From the NCBI GenBank assembly GCA_000349905.1, contig KB722747.1:717140-781139 (forward strand): a stretch of DNA of 64,000 bases, read 5' to 3'. Below the pieces are notes generated by a model that ran no database searches, was not told where the DNA came from, and saw only the letters and a program-made list of their open reading frames with translations. The position numbers were made by a program, and so were the translations under genes. Numbering within the stretch: the first letter of the stretch is position 1; each line of letters begins with the position of its first letter. Source of the stretch: Volvariella volvacea V23 (lineage: Eukaryota > Basidiomycota > Agaricomycetes > Agaricales > Pluteaceae). Positions 46,468 to 59,129 of the stretch are shown here, piece by piece.

Positions 46468-49345
46468 TGTCAGGGCTCATAAGAGCCCCTGACATAAACA
46501 CCCAACATTCAGATGCCCACCAAGCATCTACACCCACATCCAAGCACCCACCAAGCATCTTCATTATTTTATTTCTCTTTTTTTTTCTCACTTTCTGAAA
46601 CACCCTTTTCATTATATCTTCAATACATAATACATATTACCCATCTCCCTCTTACACACCATCATTACCTACACACATCTGCTCATCCAAACCCTACACC
46701 CTCATCTACAATACCCATTCCCACCTCTATCCATCTTTGCTTCCTATATATGGTATGCCCTTTGTTCTTTATTGTATTTGATAGCTTGATCTTGTTCTAA
46801 ATGGACATGTGTCAAGTCAGAGGATCAGTTATGATCTCATATGACTCTACCCTTTTCCCACATCAACTGCACATGACATGGTGAAAGACTAACTATGGGA
46901 TGGCCCTGAAAACTGTGGGATGTGCTTGCTCTTGAGATCTGCTTCTGAAGCACTAGAGGTGATATGCAACACACACAAAACTCCAAAAACACCCAAATCA
47001 AGCTTAAGTTCGTGGGAGTGGCTAGACTGGCATCTACTTGGCTTGATGAACTTCCTCTTGGCAATTCCCAGACAACATCCAAAGCATTAGTGACTGTTAC
47101 AGGACAACTGACCAACAANNNNNNNNNNNNNNNNNNNNNNNNNNNNNNNNNNNNNNNNNNNNNNNNNNNNNNNNNNNNNNNNNNNNNNNNNNNNNNNNNN
47201 NNNNNNNNNNNNNNNNNNCATATAGTGTAACCTAGAAGGTGGTAACCACTTATAATGTTCAAGGTAAGGTTGTTACTTGTGTCATAAGGACAACCCAGCT
47301 TAACGATGAGCGTTAAGAAGGCGAGAAGTGATAAGAAGGAAGGAGTAATCGGATGTTGATGATATAATCATGCAACAAACATGACCAAACATGGAAAACC
47401 GTGACAGTGACCCCGTAAATTAGATCTCCTTCACTTGTAGGTAGAATACAAACCTTCGCACACTTAAGCTGCAAACCCCTGACCAAATAAAGCTCTATTA
47501 AACCTCAGATGGATTTTAAAAGGCACTTGGCAATGTTCTGTCTAAGAATCCACCTGGCACACACACTCACAACAATGCTGAAACCCTTAGATCAATATCT
47601 AGTGGTTTGCTCTCACTCACAAATAAACTATATCCAAAACTCTTTCCAAGAAGCCAATTCTTAGGTAGACTATATCCCAAGTTACTATATGATTTGTCAA
47701 ACAAAACAGCACTCAAGTTCACTCATAAAATCCAGAGACAAGGTTGCTTAATATTTTAATTGACCTTGAAGGCCTTATATACTGAGTAGATGTACAAATA
47801 AATTAGAACTGTATATTTCTTTGTGAATAGCATCAAGGAATCTTTTATGAAATGTCATTTCTGATAGTCCATCAAATAAAATATTAAAAGAATCAAGAGA
47901 AATGAAATAATCAAACCAAGACGAAATAAGGGATATTATTACTTTTCCAAAAAGTTTTCCTGCCACAGAAACGAGTGCAATCACATTTGCTTTGGGATTT
48001 TTGTGAACACAAGGTTACCAGGTCTGATGATACCCAAGATCAAAGTTTTCAAGATCTGGGCAAAGTTGCCAGTTTCTGAGTAGGACTCAGGGTATTCATA
48101 ATAGGAAGGTAGTAGTCCAGGAAGCTGTACAAGCCTTCTCATTATGGTAGCGCATTGTGGGCAACACATCCAGTACAAGTGCACACATCTGGCAGTCTCA
48201 GGCGACCTCCCCATGAATTGGTTTTGTTCTCAAGCACAAAATATATGTCAAACACTCCATTCTGAACTTCAAAATAGGCCCAATTCTGGTACCTTTGTCA
48301 AAGCTTCCTACTGAGCAATGTTTCACATGTTATTGCACATCTGCTCTTGAATTTACCTAGTTAGCAGACTAGAGCTCATCTCTGACTCTCCAAACAATTA
48401 GCTTTTTTGTGCTATATGGTTTTTCATTTGCATAAACATATATTAGGGGTATATTAGACAAATCCAGGTCTGGATTTATGGCCAGCCTGTCAATAGGCTT
48501 ATGTATATATGCCAACCTAGCTTACACATCTCTTGGTCTGTGCACTACACTCATCACTCAGAACTCCCACTTTGCTACATTCATTCTTACCCCCCCCTAC
48601 TCCTCTTCACCCAAGAGATTATATTCCTTTATTTATCTTTATTTATCTTCGAGTAATATATATACTGTACTACTCTCACCACCTATTCCCCAGCTTTAAA
48701 GATTCTTCACTTGGGAATAGGTAAGCGACTTGGAGCTAGCCTCTTTTTTCCACACTTTTACTTATATTCTTCACTTGGGAATAGAATCTGAGTATTCACT
48801 TTTTCAGTATTTACAATACTGGAGTAGGCCTTGGTGTCACAGTTTTTCCACATGTATACATTTAATCTTGAGTTTATACCTTTATCTTATCTTGTTCACT
48901 TTTAGTAATACTCCTTTAGATCAGTTTTCCGAAGTTATTCCATCCACATATCACATGCCAATCTCACTTTTAATTCTAATCAACCTAGATTGATTCTGTA
49001 ATCCAAATGGGACAAGCCATTGATCCACCACATGCACTCTTGCCTGGACTGGTATCCAGATCAGAGTAACATGTGATTATGTACTTGGCAGTAGTGGCTA
49101 GGTACTATATAGTATTAGAAATAAGGTTCTATCAGAATGTATTTAAGTAGGACCATCTGAGGCATTACTCCTCAGATTGAATAACATCTTTCACTGCTCA
49201 CCAGTCACTTCTGAGACTCTCCTCCTTCGACTCCCCTGTTCTAAACAAGTACAAACAAAGGGTAAGTCTTAGATTTGTAATACTTGGGCATTATATAATG
49301 GACCAACATGGTCTATGTTTACAAAACTGCCTAATAATTCTATTT
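46468..49345. mobile_element. AT-rich, CpG-poor composite repeat block
   Basis: About 2.9 kb inside the NACHT pseudogene. The left edge is a short inverted repeat starting TGTCAGGGCTC and ending GCCCCTGACA (46468-46494), a form seen at LTR ends. Features inside include TATA-containing pyrimidine-rich stretches (near 46620 and 48600), the 20 bp direct repeat ATTCTTCACTTGGGAATAG at 48699 and 48767, and a promoter-like TATTTAAGTAGG near 49140. No intact polymerase, integrase or gag frame is visible, and the left and right edges do not match each other. I read it as nested LTR or other element remains; the 100-N gap inside prevents certainty. Confidence 0.55.
47119..47218. other. Assembly gap (100 N)
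   Basis: Exactly 100 undetermined bases, the usual placeholder for a gap of unknown size, within repeat sequence. The real distance may be larger, for example if LTR copies collapsed in assembly. Confidence 0.99.
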
Positions 49346-49578
49346 TATTAATCATCCAGCAACTTTCCAACAAGCATCATTACCATGAGCTCAATGGTGC
49401 CAATGTTGTTCAATGGGTAAAGGTTAGTTGAGTCAATAACATATCATAAATGAGCATCACTGATTAATTGGTTCTAGAACAATTTCAATGAATTTTCAGA
49501 CCAGGAAATAGCTTCAAAAGTATTGGCTCATTGGGAGAATAGAGAGTGCAATGATTTAGAGAAAGCTGTGCCTGTGTA

Positions 49579-51468
49579 AGTTAGAATAAAATTTCAGTGA
49601 TGGAGATTACTCACTGATGAATAAGCAGTTGCTGGAAAACTCAAATCCCATGCCAAGACCAAGAGGCCAAGAAGACATTGGTAATGGAGTTGGATAAGTG
49701 AGAGATGTTTACCCTGTTGATATGTAGATAGGACATTTCACCTTGAGGATGTGACACCAAGCTTGGTGCTCTCAATTCACCTTTTTAGTTGTTAATATTG
49801 TCTGCATGAGTAATAGATTATTAGAATTACATGAACTCTTTCTCAGTCCAAGTAGGCATTTCCAGTCCGAGTAGCATTGTGAGTATGAATTATGAAGTTT
49901 AGGAAGTGGACCATGTCTCCCCTATAGAACAGTCCACAGAATAAAGTGGAACACAGGCGAGCCTGGAAGGTATGAAGCCATTCTCAACGGCGAGTTTAAA
50001 CCCACTTGCATGTTGGCACGAGTCCTAGTTTGTTCCTGTTCACATTGAAGGGGCTTCCTCCCATTTGATTCAGCAGATGACTAGGCCCTTTCCAGCCTTC
50101 TGGTTTTGAGTCGAGTTGCATCACACGCCTATATATTTGCACCACTACGCAGCTATTATTGCTTTTACGAGTATCCGGGTCGTCCGTAGCGGACGAAAAC
50201 CCGAACGTTCTTGCGTTTTCAGATGTAGTTTATTCTCTATGGAGGTGAGCGATATCTCGACGGACGATCTCACTCAAGCTATGCTGGTATCGAAGTATAG
50301 CGTGGAATAGAATGAGTGAGGCGATTTTAAACGGACAAGAATTCGAACGCCCTTCTGTTGCTGAAGGTGTAGTCTATTTTGTATGGGTGCAGATCCTAGG
50401 GTCCCTCTCTCGACGAAACGGCTCACAGAACAATGGGCATGCCGAGTGTCAGTGGCTGGATAATCACATGGCAACTCCTTTGATAATGACACCGTCGAAC
50501 ATTCCAGGCACGCCCTAGGACCATCAAACCCGGCCCGGACAGGAACAACAAGCTCGTCTCCTGTTCTCTTGGGATGGGACTGGCAAGGAAGGTGAGCATC
50601 CACGGAACCAGAGAACGGCTGGACACAATGGATGCAAGTGTGACGTGCTGACAACGGCGGATCAGCACGTTTTGGCTTTGCAAGAGATTCGACTGCGGTG
50701 AAGCATTAGAGTAGACAGAGGGTTTGCGGCTGAATTAGATCGCAATCGTGCATTGAAGGACGTAGTGTCATCGCTCTTGATCGCATCACCGCTAGCGAAC
50801 TCTTCACAATGCACGGAATGGACCGGTCGGATGGCATAAGAACGAAAGAGGGAGATATGGCGTACGCACCTAGCCCATGGCCCCCACGCCGACAGCGACA
50901 GCGACGCTGGCCGACCCACGATGTCTAGGCAGTCTCCTAGCAGCATGAGAAGGCAAAGGCACATGGTGAGTGCTGGGCAGCTCTTTCCCCGGCCTTATTA
51001 AGGGTTATGGCAGATCAATGAGACACGAGGCGAACGGGCCCTGTAGCGTCAGGCTCATCATCCGAAAACTCGGAGAACGGACAACGGTGATGAATTCCTT
51101 GGGATGGTCTGTGCAACTGTGCATGTGAGGCTGTGGGCCTCGCTCTCGTCAACGGTGGCGAACAGAGCTGCACTAAAAGCCTGGATAAATCGGTGCTTGA
51201 AGGACCCAGGTACCCCTAAACGTACAGCTGTCAGTGTAGCATGCCGAGTATAATTCCATACTTCAAAGAGACTCTGCCAGTGCCGAGCAGGACATTTGCA
51301 GAGCCTGGGATGGGAGAATACGGTGGGTATTTCAGAAATGTTTTTCAGGGGCTGAGATGGGCGTTGCTCTGACGGACGGAGTTTTCCGAAAAAGACTTTC
51401 ATACGTGCCAACTGGTAAAGCGGCCACCGGCTGCCCACCACCAACCCTCCTTGTCGTCGTCCAACCCG
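49579..51468. other. Repeat margin and intergenic DNA before the Msb1-like gene
   Basis: 49579-50050 continues the AT-rich, CpG-poor composition of the repeat block. From about 50.1 kb base composition returns to that of the genes. A minus-strand frame at 50662-50964 opens with a hydrophobic stretch (MCLCLLMLLGDCLDIVG) but has no other support. Confidence 0.45.
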
Positions 51469-54400
51469 ATGCCCAGCTTATTCTCTCGTTCTCGCACCAC
51501 TTCCACTGCAAACAAAAAACCTTCCTTGAACTCCTTCGACAGCCCCGCCGCCTTCCCCCCCGACGAGTTTGGCAGGGTCTCCTCCGCCTCCTCCCACAAC
51601 GGCAACAATCCAACCTCCAAAAAGGACAAGAAAAAGGCAAAGGAGCAGGAAAAACGACAGAGGACCACCAGCTCCGCCAGGGATGATCAGCGCACCCTCA
51701 CCCCGATACCGACCATCCCCGATGGTTCCTTTCTGCCCATGAACCTCGACCGCCCGCGGGACGAGCTCGGCGCCGTCCTGCCGCCCAAGGAGCACGACTA
51801 CGGCTACCTGTCCTACGAGCGACACGTTGTGCTGGGCCTGGAGCAGATTGAGCGGCTGGTGGACGTCGTGGCCGACGAGCTGGGAACACGAGGCGGGATC
51901 GCGACTCCTTTCATTTTCTCGACTACCGCGCTGGATATCTCGTCTTCTGCCATCAGACGATTGATTCGGACCTTTTTGGACTCGTGTGCGGCCGGCGGGA
52001 CGGGGCAGGCTGAGCTGAGGTGGAGAGAGGAGGCCAGGTTCGCGGGGCCCCATGAACTGGGGATGTGCCTGAGATGGGGGCTGGCTCGCGCCGTTCGGTG
52101 GGTGGGAGGTCAAGAGGTTCGAGGGTTGATTCCATGGGAGCATTATATAGAGTTTAGAGACACTGAGAGTGGTGAGTATCCACGTTTTGATTTGCAGGCA
52201 TGGCGCGTTGGAATCTCGACCCGGCGTCGCCCATCGCCCAGCATTCTCCTCTCGTCTCGTCTCGTCCTCGGTGCATCTCAAACTCATGCTCTTGCTTCGT
52301 CTTCACAGCGTTAGGCTACCCCCCGGCCCACTTTGACTCCTTCCTCCCCAGGCTCGCACCGCCGCTCCGCTCCATCCTCGTCGCCGTCCTCACCCTCCTC
52401 ACCCGTCTCACAGCGAACAGCACCACCTCGGGGCACACCCCGCCCACCCTCTCCCCCCTCTTCGGCCCGCTCCTCTTCGGGCTGGGCCCGTCCACGCTCC
52501 CGTTCCACTACACATACATCTACTACCTCCGCGCCACGAACGCCATGGAGCACCTCATCCTCGCCTTCATCCGCTGGCAAGACACACCCCGCCTTGCGCT
52601 TGCAGGACAAGACAGCGCTACCGGCACCGGCGCAGTGTCAGGGAGCGCAGCGGCGCTCGGTGTCCCCGCGCGCCTCAAGGACTGGATCAAGGGCTACCCG
52701 GCGACGCTCCCCTTCCTGCACGAGGCGCAGCGGGACGAGCGGCCGCAGGCGCGCAAGGGGGCCAAGACGGTGCGGGTGATGAGCGTCAGACGGAACGTGC
52801 GGATGTACTCTCCCGATCTCGTCAAGTCGGCCTCGACCTGGGCAGCGCCGAGGAACAAGCAGCCAGGATCGCAGCAGCAGGTGTTGCCCCCGAATGCGCT
52901 GGTGACGTCGAGAGAGTGGGATAGGATTTGCCCGCAGGCGTTGAAGCTGTCACCACGATACTCGGAGGCGTATAAGAAGAGAATGGACATGCTGCCTAAT
53001 TTTCATCCGGATACTGCCCTGGGGACGGCGTCGCAGGCGTCGCCTGGGGGGCTGAGCACCACTCCCTCGGGTTCGTCGACGGTCTCAAGCGGAACATCAT
53101 CTCTGCTCGGCGACTTTGATCATTTCGGACTCGGGCTGGGCATTCGAGAGGGAGATGACAGGTTCAGGAGTCTGTCTGACCTCAAATGGGGCGAGTTTGA
53201 GACGATGGGCTTTGGGGCTGCAGAGACGGACAAGAAGCTGCAGTTTGATCTGACGGAGAGTGCTAGGCAGGTTAGTCCCCGCTCGTTTGTGCGATGACGC
53301 TGATCCTGATCTCAAATCTCACTGACTCCAACTCTACCCGTCATCACCCCAATGCATTGCATTACATTGCGTTGTATTGTATTGCATGTACACTGAATAG
53401 GAGCGCAACGCCAAGAGAAAGACACTCGACTGGAAAGACTTTTCAACCTCGGGCTTTACACGAACGGACACGACTCTCAACGCCACACTGCAGTTTAGCA
53501 CCCCGATCGCGAGCACGATATCGTCCTGGCCGGCTCAAAGCGCAGAGATCTCAAAGAAGCTGAAAAAGTCGCAAAAGTCTTTGCCTGCGTTTGGGTGGGA
53601 CACGGAGCCCGTCGTGGGCGCGGAGGAGATCATGGAGGAGTCGTTTGTGGACGTGTTTTGCGATCTGGTGTGTGGCAGTGGGTGGATGGATATCGATCAT
53701 AGTGATCAGCTTGAGAGGGATTGTAATTGGGCATTGGTGAGCTAGCTTTCGTTTGTTGTGCCCCTAGTCCCCCGTCCCCCTTTCCTCCCCATGGATCGAA
53801 TTGAATCGAATCCCATGATTCCTCCTGTCCCTTCTCTTCCCGCTTTCATTCCACACATTTTCTCATACCCACCCTCCCTTCCATTCTGCAGATCGAATTC
53901 AAAGCGCTACCACCAGGCAAAACCAGCGTCCTTGGCGGATCAGACCCACGGACGGACACCCTCCTCGTCCTCTTTGAAGAATTCGTGCCCCTCGAGTATC
54001 GCCAGCAGCTCGCGGGCCAGGGTGAGCCCCGTCGTCGTCTTCCTGCGCTCTTCTCAAACGCGGGCAAGTCGAAGCAGTGGAAGCAAGCAGCAACACTTAA
54101 CGGCCGGCCTTATGTGGTGGGATATGTGCCCCGGAGCCCGTCGTACCGCGAGGTGGAGTTTGAGGGCTTGTTGAGGGGCGGGACGGGGACGAAGATTATC
54201 TCGTTGGACAAGGATAAGAAGACAACGACAACGACGACAACTAGGACGGCGGGCTCGCCTCAGACGATGAATCCAATTACACCCGTGAGGTCGTTGCCGA
54301 TGCTGAACACCAGCTTGCTGGGACCGTCGTTGCAGCTTTCTTCGCCCGCCACCCCCGCGGCAACGAACAAGGACTCCACTCCGACGTCGTCGCGTCAAGG

Positions 54401-56117
54401 ACAGGCACAGACACAAGCACACGTACCAGGTGGATTAACCGCTTTCCCGTCTAAAAGCGATGACACTCATCATAACTCTTCTTCTGCCCCTGCCTCCGCA
54501 TACAACTCGGACTCGACGTCGTCGCCTTCAGTGAAGAAGCCGTCGCGTTTTAGGCTGCCAGGCGGGATCCCCGTTCCCAGTCCTGGCCATCACCGTAAAT
54601 CGGGACTTGTCCCCGCGGAGTATTCGTCTGTCGACTTTGAGACGCGGCTGGCGAGCTACAGCGATGAGGAGTATAATAAAGGAGAGACGGAGGCGATGAA
54701 GCAGCAGAGGAGGCAGTCGAAGGACGATGCGTGGGTGGACATTTTAGTGGGGAGCCATAGGAGGATGGCCGGGCAGGATGCGGAGTGGGGCAGTGCGAGT
54801 CATGGTGCTGGTGCTGGTTCGGGGGGGAGCGGGAGAGATAGGAAGCCGTCTAGGGGTCGAAGGTCGTCGGATCCGGATATTGCGAGTATGGAGGTTGCGC
54901 AGGTTTTGGCTGCAGTGCGAGGTCAGAGGTCGCCTTCGCCTCCGAGCTTGAGTGATAGGGCGGATCGGGATTATGGAATGGATCGGCATACGCAGGCGCT
55001 TGAGAGCGAGGTTGATGAGATCGAGACCGTTCCACAGGCGGAGATTGCTGCTTTGAAAGTGGGGAGGAGTGTGGAGGATAGGAGCCTGAATAGCGGATAT
55101 GAGTACTCAAAGAGCGTTAGTGAGAGAGAAGAAGAGGATGAAGAGGATACGCTTGAGCGTGTGGCCAAGCTGAAAGCACAGTCGAAGAGGATGGGGTACT
55201 TTGACCTGCATCCTGAACGCCGTCCTGGGGGGATTGTGCCTCTTAGTTCGGATCCTGTGCCAGTGCAAACCCCACTGTCGGTCTCGATATCAGGGGATGA
55301 TGATGACGAGGATGATGACCCAAGGTCCCGACTGGCTTACGATGACAGCGATGCGGAGGACGATTATGACAGATATGGTTCTCCAGAGAAACCTACGCAG
55401 TCGTCTCGTCAAGCCAATTACATGCCTCCATCCCCTCTAAGGGACGATACTACATCAACGTCTACCTCAACTTACCCGCAATCACACTACGAAGTCCAGT
55501 CTGTCGAGGTGGAGAGGATAGAGGTGATGAAGAAGGAGCAACCCAAGATTGTCCTGCCCAAGATTGAACCACTCCACATCCAACACTCCACGAACGGCAA
55601 CTCTGGTGGTGGCAATGGCGGATCTGGCGGAAACGTCGCAGGACCCAGACCGCCCGCAAACAGCAAGACGGCTGCCCTCATCCAGATGTACCAAGAACGT
55701 GACAGAGCAGCCCAGGCTTCCCCCGTCATTTCCCCTTCCTCATCTGGCAGTTCAACTAACTCTGGTGGCTCTTCGCCAATATTGACGAGCAAACTGCCAG
55801 TGAGAGCCGCAGGTACTACGCTAGGAGGAAATGGCACGTTCGTTCCTGGGCTACCTGCCTCACCTGCTCCCCCGGCTAAACTAGCGGCCAATTTAGCACC
55901 CGTGCCACCCCAGGCCCAAGCACCAGCTCAAATTTCCATCCCGGCACCGGCACCGGCACCCGTGTCAGCACCTAAGCCACCCTCACCGCCGGAGATTGTG
56001 ATTATGGAACCGCCGCGGTTGTTTGTTGAAGACACCGGACGTGCCAGTCCCGCAAGATATGTCCACGGTGCTCCGCTTCACAATGTTATAGAAGAGGACG
56101 AAGAAGAGGAAGAGTAA
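51469..56117 (+). CDS. Msb1/Mug8-domain (DUF1708) protein
   Basis: Exons 51469-52171, 52309-53270, 53401-53736 and 53892-56117 (4227 nt, 1408 aa). The N-terminal Msb1/Mug8 domain covers roughly residues 95-640: YLSYERHVVLGLEQIERLV, FIFSTTALDISSSAIRRLI, RWREEARFAGPHELGMCLRW, GHTPPTLSPLFGPLLFGLG, YLRATNAMEHLILAFIRW, and later LNGRPYVVGYVPRSPSYREV. The rest is long, disordered and Ser/Pro/Gln/Thr-rich with acidic runs (DDDDEDDD; EEDEEEEE at the end). Budding yeast Msb1 works with Cdc42/Rho1 in polarised growth, and Mug8 in fission yeast is related; the same role at hyphal tips is an inference. Start: the first ATG in the open frame with MPSLFSRSRTT. Exon 4 contains a possible intron (54021-54065), but it is in frame and I kept it as coding. 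Confidence 0.85.
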
Positions 56118-58078
56118 ATGATACACCGTGCGCACCTGTCTTCTTTGTTTGCTTATTCTCTTCACCCACCCACTTCCGATCTCCAGTACCCATGATAATT
56201 CATAATCTTCCCCTACCGCATTTACACGTCAATTTGTTGCTACCCTATACCTGTCTACCCTGCCTTCTTTCTCTCGTTCGGCTCACGTCAACGCTTGCTA
56301 ATCGCGCCGCTTTTTCCCTATTCGATTCTCGATTCCGCCAACCCGCTTGACCCAGGATGTCGATCTGATACCTCATCAAAACCCTCGTTTCGTTTTTTTC
56401 CTCTTTTTCCCATATACTACATGCACACATATATGCCCTCCCCCCTCGTTACCTGAAATTCGAACTTGGCCAATGCTTTTGATACTGATACAAGTGATAC
56501 TTGATACTGATACTCGACACTTTGATACTGATACCTCCAGACCGGCGCTGGATACCGGGGATGATCTCAAAATCTTTTTTGGATATCATGTTACGGTATA
56601 CACCTGCCACGCCGTATTTCCGTTCCTTCCTTGTGAAATCTTTACTCCTTTTTGGTGTTCTGAGGTTCTTGTTCCCCTTATTCTCTCATAGGTATACGTT
56701 AGCTTTACATATACATCTACATCAGACACGTGGATCTCAACACTCTCCTTCTTGCTACAGTTATCTCGAACGCTGGGTTTCTCCCCGAGTCTCTTTCCCT
56801 CGATTCTGACATTTTTTTTCTTTTCCTTGTTGAAATAGGATGGATACATCTCGATCTCGGTTTACTTTACATAGTACACGATTAACATCTCACGTTGAAT
56901 GATATCCCTGAGTAGCGAGTACATATACGATCGCTGTTCCTGTGGTGAGAGGAACGATTGTGAGATGTGTTCGGGACCGATGCTAGATCGCAAGCTCGCG
57001 GCTCAGGTCATATATCCGAACCGGAACTGCCATTAATTGACGTGCAAGGCTATTACCCCTCATCGCCTATATCGTCAAGTGTGAGGCACTTATGGAACGC
57101 ACTACGTATGCTAGATGGTTGACAGTCCGGCTGAACGGTCTAGAGTAAGCTGCGAAGCACCGGAGACGTTTGGCACGATGAACCGCGGCGGTTTACGTTA
57201 CGGCCGCTAGACGGATGGGTGTTTGTCATCGGATGGCGTATTGCAATCTGTTTGGAAGCCCTATCAGCAGGTAGCATCTATGTTCTCACCGGTGGACCCA
57301 CAGCAGTGCCTGCAGGGCTTAGTATTGCCTGTGGTCCACAAAACCCATCGATGGTTCGGTAATCCCCAAGCGTGCTTCGAACATGTGGCAAATCGGTTTC
57401 GCCTCTAGCGCGTCGTGCAGGTCTCCGGGAGCCTACGATCAGAGAATCAAGCACAAGTTTCGTGGCAGAATATTGAGGATGCACTGCCCTCCGAAGGAAG
57501 CAACGTGCGGCCATGTGTCGTGGCTTCGTTGGAAGAGGGGCTTACTCACCTATGATGCATACCGTTTCTACCCGTTTGTGTTGAATTGCGTCTGCGCAAC
57601 TGAACTTTGATTCATGGACGAATCGCGTTGCATCTTGCCATACGTTCCCAAGCCGAACTCAGTTGAGCTTCAGATGGCCAAGCTCCGCCACTTTCTGTCA
57701 GCCGTCTGGCCCGCCGACCGCGTAACTAGGCCTCAAAAGTGTAGATCTACTCATTAGGAGTTTAATGCCGCTCTCATTGACATTTTCTGGCTCTCAGACT
57801 GACAGCGGGACTCGTGGGGGGCGGGCTAAGCGAGGAGCAGTGAGGGTGATCGATCTGGCTATTTTCCCCGCCGGAGTCACAAGCAAAAGGAGAAAAGGGT
57901 GGGTGCACTCTTACCTCACACTCCCCACCATCATCTCGGTTACGAAGACGTCCGGGGCTTGTGCGTGCCATGTATCCAATACTGGCTAATTCAGGGATCC
58001 AAAGGTATTTTAAGAGCCGTTTTGCCTGCAAGGGGCGTTCCTCACTCACCTCTTTCTTTCATTTTCGTGTCTCTTGTT
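56118..58078. other. Intergenic, with (GATACT)-type short repeat
   Basis: About 2 kb. Interspersed GATACTGATAC units occur at 56479-56530 in the likely 3' UTR or downstream flank of the Msb1-like gene. No gene was recognised in the remainder. Confidence 0.45.
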
Positions 58079-59129
58079 ATGGCCTCACGACTCAGCCTTC
58101 CCAATCTCCCTCTCGATGTTTTGCGTCTAATCTTTGAGTGCTGCGCTGAAAGCGATAGGCAGATGGCTGTGGTACTTTCGCGAACCTCGAGGCTCGTTTA
58201 TTACTGGTACGCCGGTCCTCTTCGATCGCCTTACCCTGGGCCGTTATGATTTACCTTATCCCACCAGGATTCGACTCGTCTTATACCGATCCGTCACCCT
58301 TGAAAACCAGTCTCAAGCGAAAGCCTTCATCCGAACCATCCAATCATCACCCGAGGCACCATCCATCCTGTCTCAAATACGATCCCTCCACCTCGACGAA
58401 TCAATTGGCAGTCCTGACGCAACAACCATCATCGCCGCCTGCAAAAATATCAACTCTTTGACATGCCTCATTGAGCCTCACAACGCTCTGTCCTCAACTC
58501 TTACGGGCCTCCAACCATTCGGGTACACATTTACCACCATCTCCCCACACCTCAAGCACTTATCAATGACGCTCGACGGATTCCTCTGCGCTTCTGAATT
58601 TGGCTATATGCTCCCCATGTTCCAAACCATCACGCACCTACACCTCCGCCAAGGCTCGGACTATTTCCAAAGTTGGACATGGGGCGATTTCGGTTCCCTC
58701 ACCTCGATGACGCACCTCGCGTTCGACATCAACATCAACACCCCTCTCCGTGCCGTTGAAGAGGTTCTAGCCCTCGTTCCAGAGACCCTTCGCGTATGCC
58801 TCGTGATGCTCTCCGGCGGGGACTCCCAAAAAGCGTTGGAGGAGGGTCTGGAAAATGGCCAAGAGCTCCGAAAGGCGATCGTAGGCGAAACGGATCCCCG
58901 TATCGTGGTGGGAACTCGTCTCGGAGATTCCGTTTCGTGCAGCCTTTCGCGGTTCATCGTCCGCGGTGCCGTCGACACAAAAGTGGGATCGACATGGGAT
59001 GCCGGGTATTGGAAGGAAGCGGAGGATGTCGTCATGAGCCGTACGCTTCAGGTACGCGTCCCCACTATATATTTTTGCAACATCACCGTTAAATGACTTG
59101 TTTTCTTTTTCCTGCAGAGTGTGGCATAA
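58079..59129 (+). CDS. F-box-like protein
   Basis: Exons 58079-58206, 58268-59051 and 59118-59129 (924 nt, 307 aa). The N-terminus LSLPNLPLDVLRLIFECC is an F-box-like helix pair (LP-DVL-LIF). After the first splice come WIRLVLYRSVTLENQSQAKAF and then leucine-spaced segments (IRSLHLDESI, LKHLSMTLDGF, ITHLHLRQG, MTHLAFDI) of irregular LRR type. This architecture is very common in Agaricomycetes, where hundreds of such proteins may act as substrate adaptors of SCF ubiquitin ligases; the substrate is unknown. The last exon adds only SVA; reading through the donor would instead give a slightly longer end stopping at 59096. Confidence 0.78.

Larger units (their letters stand above)
43313..49578 (+). 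pseudogene. Second NACHT NTPase copy, interrupted and decayed
   Basis: A paralogue of the 33.2-35.8 kb gene, in pieces. Leader exon 43313-43555 keeps NGTYLENNGGSVVNNV. After an intron, the frame LVVVNAMHTGKVRADPLGC stops at a ~890 bp insertion and resumes at about 44592 with HPDTCQAIHHNIISWIEN. Walker A GPAGIGKSA is intact, but an in-frame TAA stands at 44929-44931, where the intact copy has Trp. Walker B reads VIIIDGLDKC, with Lys in place of the usual Glu. The body continues to 46101 and then on to HYWDT, where a 67 bp tandem duplication breaks the frame. At ~46467 a repeat block intrudes, and the last exons (HHYHELNGANVVQWVK and SKVLAHWENRECND) reappear at 49350-49578. It is clearly dead, yet splice sites are still recognisable. 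Confidence 0.88.

Noticed and set aside
50662..50964. Possible small secreted protein, minus strand
   Set aside because: Hydrophobic start only; no Cys pattern, paralogue or intron support.
51478..52287. 269-codon antisense frame over Msb1-like exon 1
   Set aside because: Shadow of a GC-rich true exon with firm domain match.
56479..56530. GATACTGATAC repeats as a CRISPR-like or regulatory array
   Set aside because: Irregular short simple repeat without spacers; eukaryotic DNA. Kept only as a low-complexity note.
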